Of a stretch of DNA of 13,842 nucleotides, positions 1 to 7,644 are shown one piece after another. The DNA is from Spirogloea muscicola. Taxonomy: Eukaryota > Streptophyta > Zygnematophyceae > Spirogloeales > Spirogloeaceae. The notes below the pieces were generated by a model that searched no databases, was not told the origin of the DNA, and worked only from the letters and a program-made list of their open reading frames with translations. Location of the stretch: positions 30,499 through 44,340 of the forward strand of contig WELB01000225.1 in assembly GCA_009602725.1 (NCBI GenBank), in the 5' to 3' direction. Each line of letters opens with the position of its first letter. Positions within the stretch are counted from its first letter, which is position 1. A program made the position numbers and the translations under genes.

Positions 1-240
1 TTCTTCTGTCCAGGGGACCCACTTCCAGGACCCTAGCCTCTCTGATTTGCGGCTGCTTAGCAGGGGTTACTGAGTGATTTGTAGCTGCTTTCTTTCTTTG
101 TCTGCTTTGGTTTCTTAGCGCTTCCTCTGGCTTCCTCTGGCCCCCTTCTCGTTCTTTGTTCATTCTTTTTTGGGCTGGCTTGTCCAGCCCCTATCCTCAA
201 TGGGCGAGCCCTTTCTCCTTGATATTATCATAAGCCCTAC
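1..240 (+). mobile_element. 3' end of a non-LTR retroelement copy (coding tail plus 3' tail), cut by the window edge
   Basis: Codons from position 2 to the TGA at 71-73 end in LSDLRLLSRGY-stop. This matches the ends of the copies stopping at 3735 (LSDLRLLTRTY) and 8343 (DFLLLTRGY), so this is the C-terminus of the same protein. A 3' tail follows, with a T-run, a 7-bp hairpin (GGGCTGG 172-178, CCAGCCC 184-190) and then CTATCCTCAATGGGCGAGCC. The rest of the element lies left of the window. Non-LTR retroelements are usually 5' truncated, which fits finding only ends here. The right boundary is approximate. Confidence 0.72.
172..190 (+). repeat. 3'-tail hairpin of the retroelement, reference copy
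   Basis: A 7-bp perfect stem (172-178 with 184-190) and 5-nt loop sit about 100 nt after the retroelement stop codon, directly after ATTCTTTTTT. Equivalent hairpins occur at 617-635, 743-760, 3832-3851, 4166-4185 (minus), 4518-4537 (minus) and 8398-8415. In some LINE groups a 3' stem-loop is the signal by which the reverse transcriptase recognises its own RNA. That role here is inferred from position and recurrence. Confidence 0.7.
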
Positions 241-399
241 TTTTAATGTTTGTTATTCTGAGGCTGGCCTATCACAGTCATGGCTTCGTACTGGAAGAGC
301 CTTGCTTCTTCATGTTCATTGCCCCCCAATTTCGGTAGAGTCTTTCTACTTTCCAGGAGGCGGGGCTTGACGGTGGCCGCAGAGAGAACACGTCGGCCA

Positions 400-670
400 T
401 GCGTCGGCCATGCCAATCCAGCACAAGGGCGACCGTCTCGCACGCACGGCAAGTGGACCTGCTGGCCACTCCACTGGACTAGAGGTTACTGAGCGTCCTC
501 TGGCTGATGTCTTAGTCCTTAGTCCTAATCCGCAGTGCTTCGCCTTGGTGCTTCGCCTTAGTGCTTCGCCTGGCCCCCTTCTTCTTGGGCTTCTTGTACT
601 CTGCTCATTCTTTTTTGGGCTGGCTGTTCCAGCCCCTATCCTCAATGGGCGAGCTCTTTCTTCTTAATCC
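400..670 (+). mobile_element. Second retroelement 3' end: TRGY-stop remnant plus 3' tail
   Basis: The frame ending at 490-492 closes with TRGY-stop, the terminal signature of this family, although the codons upstream are no longer recognisable. About 125 nt later the tail recurs: T-run, GGGCTGG at 617-623, CCAGCCC at 629-635 and CCTATCCTCAATGGGCGAGC. The loop differs slightly from the first copy, so this is a separate insertion or an old duplicate. Its start is arbitrary, since the similarity fades upstream of about 400. Confidence 0.55.
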
Positions 671-676
671 GCAGGC

Positions 677-875
677 ATGGACTGTGGTGTAGTTCTTTTT
701 CGGCACCTCTTTCTTTGGCTTGGGATATTGTCCATTCTTTTTGGGCTGGCTTTGCCAGCCACTCTTCTCTATGGGCGAGCACTTCACTGGCCACTGCAGG
801 GCATGCAGTGGCCAGTGCAATGGGCGAGCCCTTCTCCAGCTCTTCTCTCTCTTCTCCAGTGCCGCTCGAGGCAAG
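677..875 (+). mobile_element. Third retroelement 3' tail, without coding sequence
   Basis: ATTCTTTTTGGGCTGGC at 734-750 and CCAGCC at 755-760 repeat the tail hairpin, followed by TATGGGCGAGC at 770-780. A second ATGGGCGAGC follows at 820-829. Between these two the sequence is a perfect 14-bp inverted repeat (separate entry). No protein-coding end is recognisable upstream, so this is tail sequence only. Three same-strand tails within the first 840 bases suggest repeated insertion into, or tandem duplication of, old tails. Confidence 0.55.
785..817. repeat. Perfect 14-bp inverted repeat with 5-nt loop
   Basis: CACTGGCCACTGCA (785-798) pairs perfectly with TGCAGTGGCCAGTG (804-817) around the loop GGGCA. 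It lies between two copies of ATGGGCGAGC (771-780 and 820-829), spaced 49 nt apart. The other tail copies in the window lack this hairpin, so it is an addition to one copy. It could be a small foldback insertion, or a stem-loop created by template switching. Confidence 0.85.
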
Positions 876-879
876 GACT

Positions 880-1330
880 GCTGACCATCCGCTGGAGGAC
901 GAATGCCTCCCCTCAAATCGACGTACATGGGGCGTTCGGCTCGGTCACTCGAGCTCCTGCACCTGCTAGCGCGCACCGCGGTGTCCCCGACATTCCCAAG
1001 GGGAGCAGGCCGATCTCAATGCGGCAGGCTCTGTCGCCTAGGTGTTTCGCATGCGCCTCTTAGTATTGCTGCAGCGGGTCAATGGCTCATGCGCTTCATC
1101 TGCGTGCTGTCGTGCTTTGGCTGCAGCCTCTGGCTCTAAACAGGGGTCCCGCAATCCAGAGACTACTCTCTGTGACCTGGGCCTGCTCAAGAGGATATTG
1201 AGCACCCAGTGGCCACTTGAGTCGCTGTGTGCTTTAGCGCTTTTCTTACCCCTTCAAACTTCGTTCACTCTTTCTGGGATGGCCAATCACAGCCATCGCC
1301 CTCTACTGGAGGTCTTCTTTCTCACAAAAA
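880..1330 (+). pseudogene. Frameshifted C-terminal domain of the retroelement protein plus tail
   Basis: IDVHGAFGS near 918-945 matches VDVHGALGS of the copy at 3392-3735. After frame changes, LELLHLLARTAV (about 945-985) and MRLLVLLQRVN then CRALAAASGSKQG (about 1050-1150) follow the same order as MRLSMSLQR and GRALAAASGLRSG of the copy ending at 8343. GCTCAAGAGGATATTGAGC at 1184-1202 corresponds to the terminal LL.RGY-stop with one base lost. The tail continues through GATGGC/GCCATC (1278-1283 with 1292-1297). At least two frameshifts make it a dead copy. Confidence 0.68.
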
Positions 1331-2204
1331 GAGCAGCTAATGCCTTTCGTGGATGACTGTGCAGCATGATTGCTGTCAGGTCAACAGGAAATAAGGCTAC
1401 ACTTGACACTTTCTAATCAGCACAAGACGCCCTCCTTCTAAAGCCGTGAACAGGAGGCGACTGTGCAAGAGCTATTTAGATCAAACAATGCGTACTGGCT
1501 ATCGCGCGGTCCAATGGTGGCCACCAACTCGCCGCCGCTGTGCCGACACATCACCAAGGCAACCCAGCAAGTCGTGACCTCCAGCAGTCTGGGTCTGGCC
1601 GCCAAGTGTCTAGCAACATCAGCAACGAAGCCCCAGTAGCCGCCACCATGCTGGGGCTGCTTCCGACGGGCCCCGATGGTATCATATGGTGGGCGGTGAC
1701 ATCGATGGCTGCCTCAGCAAGCTTTGTGCCTCGCGCCAATAATGACGCCGAGGAAGGCGACCTCGGCCCAAGGACAGTCAGGACAAACTACAAAGGCTGC
1801 AGCAGCCGGACATTGCAGCCGCACAGCGTCTGCTGGCACCAAGCATACCACCTCTGCAGAAGAAACGACGCACGCCCTTCACAGCCACCAAATGCGGAGC
1901 AAGTAGCAGCACCTTTGAACTTGCACATTCGAGCATCAAGCCCGTCTTGGACTCTGAGCTCTGACCCTCCGCCCCTTTGGAATGAGCTTACTATCACTGA
2001 AACTTAATTTGTACTTGACGAGGTTCAACTTGTTCTTGACGAGGTTTTGACGTTCTCGAGGACTCAGGCATCTGGGTATTGATGAGCATTTGGGGTTGAG
2101 ATTCGCAGAATTCCCTTGCGCTTGAATTCATGGCAGCCCTCTTGTCCATCTAGCACGTGCTAGGTATTCAACCTCACGCGTCGAGGCCGTCTGCATGGTG
2201 TACC
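1331..2204. other. Interval without a recognisable gene
   Basis: The longest open stretch is 1540-2007 on the plus strand (155 codons). It is rich in Ser, Pro, Gln and Asn, has no motif I recognise, and overlaps open frames on the other strand. It could be a decayed 5' (gag-like) part of a retroelement, or simply GC-rich non-coding DNA. The one clear structure is a 17-nt direct repeat with one mismatch (2009-2025 and 2030-2046). GGGTATTGA near 2076-2084 resembles the family's terminal Gly-Tyr-stop, but too weakly to call. Confidence 0.4.
2009..2046 (+). repeat. Short tandem repeat, two 17-nt units
   Basis: TTGTACTTGACGAGGTT at 2009-2025 recurs as TTGTTCTTGACGAGGTT at 2030-2046 with one mismatch and a 21-nt period. 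No promoter or operator function can be assigned. Confidence 0.8.
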
Positions 2205-2455
2205 TCTGCATTCGCCAGGTGTGGCGCTACAGCAGCGCCTTGTCCAGCACCTAAGCGAGAGCAGGCGGCTTGCCATGCAGCCTCTGCAGAGTCAGCTCTT
2301 CCAAAGTAAGGCAATGGCAGTGAGCGGCAAGCCCATAGGAATGTCTGAATGGGACGGAAGATGCAAAAAGCCGAATACTACTCTTCGTGACTTCTGCGAG
2401 TGGGCGCAGCCTCTCACAGTCATCGCCCTCTATCGGAAGACTTACTTCCCAAGAA
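2205..2455 (+). pseudogene. Strongly degenerate retroelement 3' end
   Basis: Two stretches follow the copy at 880-1330 in the same order. ACTACTCTTCGTGACTTCTG (about 2379-2398) parallels ACTACTCTCTGTGACCTGGG (about 1162-1181). TCACAGTCATCGCCCTCTAT (about 2414-2433) parallels TCACAGCCATCGCCCTCTAC (about 1287-1306). Upstream, GCGCTACAGCAGCGCC and CATGCAGCCTCTGCAGA resemble the codons for SLQR and AAASG. The reading frame is lost. The two copies may be products of one older duplication, since both keep the CACAG-CATCGCCCTCTA variant rather than the GGGCTGG hairpin. Confidence 0.5.
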
Positions 2456-2819
2456 GCTCCACCCAGCAAGTGCAGATCAATTTATTGAACTAGAGGGCGG
2501 ACTGAAAGTGTCGCCCTGTTGAAACTCGGAGGCCAAACGGGCGGCGGCTGAGAGAAGCGGCTCTTCCACAGAAGGAAACAGCTCTTGCAATGTAAGGCAA
2601 TGGCTGGGAAAGAAAGACTCTTCCTGATAAAAAATTTCGTGTATTTGAAACAAACAAAGGCCAAATGGCCAAGTACAAAGGCAAGCACATCTAGCGACGC
2701 ACATCACCTACAGCAGACTGAACCGCTCAGAAAGCACGGGTCAAAATATAAAGGTCGCTAGTCGATTCCTGAATACTACTAGGTGGCAGATACGAAGCCC
2801 TTCTGCCACCAACTAGAGC
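2456..2819. other. Gene-free interval between retroelement fragments
   Basis: Only short, mutually overlapping open frames occur on the minus strand, without recognisable motifs. GCTCTTGCAATGTAAGGCAATGG near 2580-2605 partly repeats GCTCTTCCAAAGTAAGGCAATGG near 2296-2318, which hints that the interval is retroelement tail or a local duplication. The 3' tail of the minus-strand copy that ends at 2820 should lie here, but the GGGCTGG hairpin was not found in it. Confidence 0.35.
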
Positions 2820-3390
2820 TCACCCAGCTCTCTGGTGCAAAGCATTAGCCTGAGCACGCTGCAAACAGGCCGATACGCGTCGTCGCAAGAACGACAGATA
2901 TGCAGCTGGCAGGCCCATCTCAGCCGGAAACACATATGCACGTCGTGCATAGCCTAGATTGGCAATACTCTGGAGGAGAGTGTGGAAATGTGGACCTATA
3001 CAGCCAAAGATGTCAACTGCAGCTGACAGGAGCTGATCGCATTGGGGGTAATCGGAGTAGTGCTGCAGCTTTCTTTGCTCTGCACTGCCCACTGAGTGGC
3101 CAGCGATGTGTGTCGATGCTGGACCTTTATACGCCTCTGTAACAACAACATCGTCCAAGGCCCGTGGTCCTCCACCAGGTTGCACGCCGACAATGTCAAG
3201 TGTGCGGCGATGATGACGTCCCTGGGCATCCGTGGTGATAGGCATGATGTTCCACGACCGCACGGTACCCGGCGTCGCGCATCAGACCCGCCAGGGCATC
3301 GCGGAGGAGGTTGTGGATGCCCACCACTTCCGGTCCAGTGGGGCAATGCAGCATGTGAGTGGTGGCTCAGCACCCTCTGCACCCTCTTCT
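2820..3390 (-). pseudogene. C-terminal knuckle and restriction-like-endonuclease region of a LINE-type retroelement
   Basis: Read on the minus strand from about 3386, the frame gives CRGC-stop-ATTHMLHCP, a C-x2-C...H-x3-C knuckle with one nonsense codon. HNLLRDALAGLMRDAGY follows in the same frame. After a frameshift near 3264 come TLDIV, DDVVVTEAY, AEQRKLQHYSDYP, AVDIFGCIGP and LQRAQANALHQRAG, ending in TGA at 2820-2822. The order CCHC, HN, (P)D..D, K...Y is that described for the restriction-like endonuclease (PD-(D/E)XK) at the C-terminus of R2/CRE/NeSL-type LINEs. Assignment to that class is an inference. The copy is 5' truncated, with a stop and a frameshift, so it is not functional. It abuts head to head with the copy at 3392. 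Confidence 0.68.
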
Positions 3391-3391
3391 C

Positions 3392-3880
3392 GCTGCAAGG
3401 CGGCCAAGCACTCCGACCACCCACCTGCCGACGAGTTCGTCCCCTTGGCGGTGGACGTGCACGGGGCTCTTGGGTCCCAGTGGCTTGACCTATTGGCTAG
3501 GCTTGCGCGGCGGGCTGTGTCCCGCAGACGCGGCGAGCCAGCCGACTTCAACGCCGCGGGCTCGTGGGCTCAGGTATATCGGATGCGCCTCTCTGTATCC
3601 CTGCAGCGGTCCATGGCCCACGCTCTGCATCTGCGAGCTGGCCGTGCTCTCGCTGCGGGCTCCGGCTTTCGTCAGGGTGATAGCTTCCCGGCCGCTAGTC
3701 TGTCGGATCTGAGGCTCCTCACTCGTACTTATTGAGTGATCCATCCTCCCCCTGTTTTACCATTGCATCCTCAGGCCCCTTTGTAGCTGCTCACCGCTCT
3801 TAGGCCCCTCTGAACTTTGTGAATTCTTTTTGGGCTGGCTTTTCGCAGCCCTTGCCCCCATTGGGAGTGCCACTTCATTC
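3392..3880 (+). pseudogene. Retroelement C-terminus with intact final frame plus 3' tail
   Basis: From about 3394 the frame reads KAAKHSDHPPADEFVPLAVD, HGALGSQWLDLLARLARRAV, YRMRLSVSLQRSMAHALH, GRALAAGSGF and LSDLRLLTRTY, with a stop at 3733-3735. It aligns along its length with the copy ending at 8343 (KYKDHPAGDTFYPLAMDIHG...). The open frame continues upstream to 3232, but there it is only the antisense of the minus-strand copy, so the real junction is near 3390. The 3' tail follows, with hairpin GGGCTG/CAGCCC at 3832-3837 and 3846-3851. The frame is intact in this part, which suggests a fairly recent, 5'-truncated insertion. Confidence 0.72.
3786..3876 (+). repeat. Retroelement tail, plus copy (empty-site allele of the repeat at 4355-4588)
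   Basis: From GCTGCTCACCGCTCTTAGG through GGGAGTGCCACTTC this tail is nearly identical to the reverse complement of 4588-4355. In this copy CCCCCATT runs straight into GGGAGTGCC (junction 3859-3862, CATT). The minus copy is interrupted by a 133-bp insertion at exactly this point. The pair forms an inverted repeat about 480 nt apart. Confidence 0.85.
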
Positions 3881-4354
3881 TGCACGGAATCCACACTCAC
3901 ACTGGCGCACCCCAATCAGGCACCAGTCAATCTGGCCGCGCTTTCTTCCAAATCAGGCAATTAGGTGGGAGGAGAGAGGCCTGCCCAGAAGTACGAAGCA
4001 GCAGCCCACATAAAATTGAACAAGGTCCAAGAGGAGTGAGCATTTCCAAAGGGGACGAGGGCTGTGAAATGAGTAGGGTGTCCAGGACGCTTCCAGTAGA
4101 AGGAGGGCTCGCCCATGGAGGATAGGGGCTGGAAACAGAAGAAAGTGCTCGCCCACTGAGGATAGGGGCTGGGAAAAGCCAGCCCAAAAAAGAATGAACA
4201 AAGTACGAGAAGGGGCCACGGAAAGCACTTAGAAAAACAAGCACAAGAAGAAACTAAGTAGAGGGCGGTGGCTGTGAGAAGTATGTGTGAATCAAGTAGC
4301 CACGAAGCACTCAGTGACCGTTGAGAAGGTCCGAAGAAATTGCGCGCCCATAGA
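3881..4354 (-). mobile_element. Nested retroelement 3' tails, minus strand
   Basis: Read on the minus strand, GTTCATTCTTTTTTGGGCTGG followed by CCAGCCC (hairpin 4166-4185) and CTATCCTCAGTGGGCGAGC is the tail motif. A second CCAGCCCCTATCCTCCATGGGCGAGCCC follows at about 4106-4133. CGGTCACTGAGTGCTTC near 4305-4320 resembles the GGTTACTGAGTG stop region of the first copy in the window. So this stretch holds at least two stacked tails in the orientation opposite to those at 1-1330. No gene is visible. Confidence 0.55.
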
Positions 4355-4588
4355 AGAAGTGGCACTCCCAATGAGAAGGCGCGCGGTGCGCATGAGATTA
4401 AAGCTAGGCCAATTCAAGCCAATACATTGTTCAGGCAGAAAATGCAGAAAGTGCAAAGAATGCAGCGCAAAGAATGTGGCTACATGAAATGACGCCCTAT
4501 ACTAGGAATGGGGGCAAGGGCTGCGAAAAGCCAGCCCAAAAAGAATTCACAAAGGTTCAGAGGGGCCTAAGAGCGGTGAGCAGCCCAT
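4355..4588 (-). mobile_element. Retroelement tail, minus copy, interrupted by a small insertion
   Basis: On the minus strand this repeats the tail at 3786-3876, including hairpin GGGCTG/CAGCCC (4518-4523 with 4532-4537), but with 4374-4506 inserted in the middle. Sequence on both sides of the insert is contiguous in the uninterrupted copy. The comparison gives a clean filled-site/empty-site pair. Confidence 0.8.
4374..4506. mobile_element. 133-bp short insertion element with AATG target duplication
   Basis: AATG (4370-4373) and AATG (4507-4510) flank a 133-bp insert beginning AGAAGGCGCGCGG and ending CTATACTAGG. The uninterrupted tail at 3786-3876 has a single AATG (as CATT, 3859-3862) at this site. 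No terminal inverted repeats are visible. Inside are short internal repeats (GCAAAGAATG, 4452-4479 region). A second partial copy lies at about 8634-8725. It could be a SINE or a MITE. The insert is too short to encode a protein and must have been mobilised in trans. Confidence 0.72.
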
Positions 4589-4835
4589 AGAGAAGAGGGG
4601 ATGGCAGAGGCCAGTCCTAAAAGAATGGACAAAATTCAACGAGCCAAGAAGAAGATGCCGGAAAGAAGGCTACACAGGTGGACACACAGCTAGAAGAAAC
4701 TGCTCGCCCAAGGGGCCCGGAGAGCGGAGAGACCAACAGGGATGCCTGCTGACGGCTACGGACTGGACGGCAAGGACACAAACGACTCGGGCGCCATAAG
4801 TGGCCGCTTACCAAGAGCCACTCAGTAATGCCCAC
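4589..4835 (-). mobile_element. Further retroelement tail debris up to the USP gene's 5' region
   Basis: GGGATGGCAGAGGCCAGTCC with AAAAGAATGGACAAA (about 4598-4632) is a mutated copy of the tail hairpin and its T-run, read on the minus strand. TGCTCGCCCA at about 4699-4708 corresponds to the TGGGCGAGC motif. GGGCATTACTGAGTGG (minus, about 4835-4820) resembles the Gly-Tyr-stop region. The debris therefore reaches within about 300 bp of the start of the stress-protein gene, and the boundary is approximate. Confidence 0.4.
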
Positions 4836-5012
4836 CCAACAGCCGCCGCCGCTACCGCCACCCGCCGCTCGCGTCTGCCCCGCTGGGCCCCACTGCCCAT
4901 GAAGGACACGTGGGGAATGCCTTATGCTCTGCCACGTGGCGTGCCACTTGTCACGCTAGAAACCCCCCCCATCCCGTCCCGCCTGCCGATTTCTCTGCTC
5001 TCTCGCCCGGGA

Positions 5013-5102
5013 TCGGCGGCGGCGGCGGCGGCGGCGGCGGTAGAGGCGGCGTGGAAGGCGGCGGGAGAGGCGGCGGAGAGGGCGGCGGGACAGGCGGCGG
5101 CG
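5013..5102 (+). repeat. GGC-rich repeat tract just before the USP start codon
   Basis: About nine GGC units are followed by interrupted GGC repeats running into the ATG at 5103. The tract is in frame with the gene and free of stops back to the TAA at 4797-4799. If translated it would give a poly-Ala/Ala-Glu-rich segment preceded by in-frame ATGs at 4899 and 4917. It may be 5' UTR or the end of an N-terminal extension. The opposite strand reads as poly-Arg, which I do not consider coding. Confidence 0.75.
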
Positions 5103-7590
5103 ATGGCGGTGCACCCGGAGGAGCCGCGGACGGTGCTCATCGCGCTGGACGAGGCGGAGCACTCGCTGTACGCGCTGCGCTGGGCGGTGCGCCACCTCGC
5201 GCACCACGCCGAGGACCGCGTCATCGTCCTCAGCGTCCACCCGCAGCAAGACGGCGCCAGTTCGACTCCGCGGAAACCCCAAACCCCCTTCCCCCCGTTT
5301 TTTGCTTGGCCACTCTGGCCCTCCATAGCTCAATACACACCCCACTCCCCCACGCTCTATGCTTAGGCTGCTGAGCTCCTCGCCGTGGCTTCCTCTCAGC
5401 CCCTGCGCCGTCGCCGCCGCTGCGAAGGCTGGCCAGATTGCTCACAAGAATGGTAAATTGGGCACTGTGTGTACTTCTCACCTATGCCGCTGCTGTCGGC
5501 GTCGTCGTGCGCAGACCTCGGCAGCGTGGCGCCCGAGGTGGTAGGCAACCTGGACTCGGCCAGCGACGAGGCGTCCCGCATCCTGCAGGAGACGTGCGCC
5601 AGCGAGGCCACCCACGAGGCCAGCTGCCAGGTGGGGCGGCGTTGGCAGCGGCGGCGGCGGCCATGGCCGCCGCATGCGAGTGGCGAGGGCCTGAGCGCTG
5701 CGAGGCGTGTGCAGGTGAACGTCGAGGCGCACGTCGCGAGGGGCGACGCCCGCGAGCGCATCCTGTCGTGGGCGGAGCGCCGCGGCGCGGACGTTGTCGT
5801 CCTCGGCACCCGGCGGCTCGGCCAGCTCGGCAGGTCTCGGCGGCTGGCAGCCTGGCATGGACTCGCATCGCGCATTCGTCCTGTGGGTCGTCGCACCGTC
5901 GGCCTGACATGCGGGCAATGCAGCCTGAGATGCGGCCTCCTCGGCTGCGGCGGGGCATGGATGCAGGGCATGGGTGGGCAGCGTGAGCAGCCGCGTGGCG
6001 GCCGAAGCCCCCTGCTCCGTGCTCATCGTGAAGAAGCCGCCCTGGCAGGGCCCCGACGAGGTGCACCAGCCGGGTGAGCGCGAGCTCAGCCACAGTCCCT
6101 CGCGGTTGCTGCTTGGCGTGTTTGCAGATGGAGATGGCCGGAGGGGCTTGTGCATGCGGCCATGCTTTCGTTCAGAAAGAAGAGTAGGGCTGGTAATTCA
6201 AGGGGCACCTCCGAGAGCCAGCCGAGTGCATCATTGTGGAGCACAGATATGTGGAGCCGCAGGCTGGCCAAGCAGGGCCCTCTTAGGTTTCCTGTGTTAT
6301 CAATCTCTCAGCTAAATAAGTTGGGGGAGCGTGAGAGAGGGGAGGAGGGAGGGAGGACAAGGGGCAAATGGGCAAATGGGGTCTAGGCATCCTGTGAATC
6401 GCTGCTGACAGTCGGCGCTCGTCTCTGCGGCATGCGCACTCGGGAGCAGGCGCCCGCAAGATCTTGATGGGCTATGACACATCGGAGGGCAGCTTCCGGG
6501 CATGCCTGTGGACGCTGGAGCACGTGTGCAAGGCGGGCGACGACGTCGTGATCGTGAATGTGCAGCAGCCGCGCTTCACGCTCCTGCCGGCCGTCATACC
6601 GGGCATTGACGCCGTCCGCGTCGGCAAGTGTGAGCCCTCTTCCCTCCCTCGTCCTCGGACTTCAGCTGCAGCCTCGCTTGCTTCTGGCCCATGGGCTTGA
6701 CAACTGCGGAGCTGCTTGCAGCGGCGGTCCCGACGGGAGACATCATCGACGGAGATGGCGAGGAGGAGAACGCCACGCGGGCATCCATTCAGGACCTCGT
6801 CAAGCTCGCGCAGGATCTCCAAGTTGGTGGCCTCATGCCCGGCTGCTATTCTCTGCCAGTGAGGCAGCGTCACTGACAAGCTTCTGACCGCTCACTTGCC
6901 TATTGGCACCATCATTGCTGCAGGTGCACTGTGAGGGGCGTGTGGTGAAGGGCAAGGACGCAGGCAAGCAGATGGTGGAGGAGGTGGAGAAGGAACGTGC
7001 TGACCTGCTCGTCACCGCCTCGCGTGGCCGAGGCCGCATGAACAGGTGCTCCGCTCCTCTCTGGACGCCCACTGCGGCATGGCCATGGCTTGCTCTCGCC
7101 TGGCCCAGCCTCTTGCCCAACTCACCGCCGACGGTCCAGGTCCGGCCAGCCACATGGCGGCCATCCCGTGTCATGCTGCATTCCGGTGATGGCAAGCGGC
7201 CACGTTGCAGGCAGGCTGCTTAGTCAGTCAGCTGGTTGGTCTGTCGCTTAAGTGGATGTTCTATCGTAGCTGTCCCTGCTTCATTGCAGCAAGCTGAGCT
7301 TTGCGGGCGGCTGCATCCGCTCTGCTGCGTTCTTCTGCAGGATGCTGCTAGGCAGCGTGAGCTCGTACTGCGTCCACAACTCGCCGTCGTCCGTGCTGGT
7401 CGTGCGCCCCAATGCGCAGCGCCCATCGATACTCGGCCGCGAGCACCGGCCTCACAGTGTGCCTGTGGCGACTGGCGCTGGCGACGACGTCGCTGCAGAG
7501 CGCACAGAGCTGCAGGCTGAGGCGCTCGCTGGCAAGGCCCGAGAGGACCTCCCGATGCGGCCACCGCCACCCACGCCAGGGGAGGCATGA
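5103..7590 (+). CDS. Tandem universal stress protein (two USP domains), eight exons
   Basis: Exons 5103-5259, 5515-5630, 5715-5833, 5967-6073, 6450-6629, 6722-6822, 6924-7045 and 7341-7590 join in phase to 384 codons including TGA (383 residues). Domain 1 (about residues 10-155) has VLIALDEAEHSLYALRWAV, GDARERI (101-107), GADVVVLGTRR, GSVSS and APCSVLIV. Domain 2 (about 168-322) has KILMGYDTSEGS, ADLLVTASRGRGRMNR, LLGSVSS and SPSSVLVV. These are the Rossmann-like, nucleotide-binding features of UspA-family proteins, and such proteins act in stress responses in bacteria and plants. The motif G-x2-G-x9-G-(S/T) is altered once in each half (R125 for the second Gly; A292 for the first). The C-terminal 60 residues are a Pro/Ala/Glu-rich tail. 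All introns are GT-AG; the first uses the weak donor GTTCGA. The start at 5103 is chosen because the domain begins eight residues later, but in-frame ATGs at 4899 and 4917 remain possible. Whether it binds ATP is not predictable here. Confidence 0.93.
6339..6364 (+). other. G-quadruplex-like run in USP intron 4
   Basis: Four G-runs (6339-6342, 6347-6349, 6351-6353, 6361-6364) with loops of 4, 1 and 7 nt meet the usual G3+N1-7 pattern on the coding strand. They lie in the longest intron (6074-6449), which separates the two USP domains. The surrounding stretch 6323-6380 is almost purely A/G. Any effect on transcription or splicing is speculation. Confidence 0.6.
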
Positions 7591-7644
7591 GGCTGTCGAA
7601 CTGCTGCCACCATTTAGCTAGCTTTTGGCTTCTGTACTTTAGAG

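Noticed and set aside
1540-2007. Plus-strand open frame of 155 codons as a gene
   Set aside because: There is no recognisable domain or splice context, competing frames lie on both strands, and it sits inside retroelement debris. It is mentioned only as a possible decayed element part.
5974-6000. Acceptor at 5980-5981 for USP exon 4
   Set aside because: It keeps phase, but removes five residues (RAWVG versus R) and destroys the nine-residue spacing of the nucleotide motif. The acceptor at 5965-5966 restores the same layout as domain 2.
5478-6155. Long minus-strand open frames of up to 225 codons opposite the USP exons
   Set aside because: They are Arg/Pro/Ala-rich shadows of GC-rich exons and introns, and have no family motif. 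The plus strand has a complete USP model with consistent splice phases.
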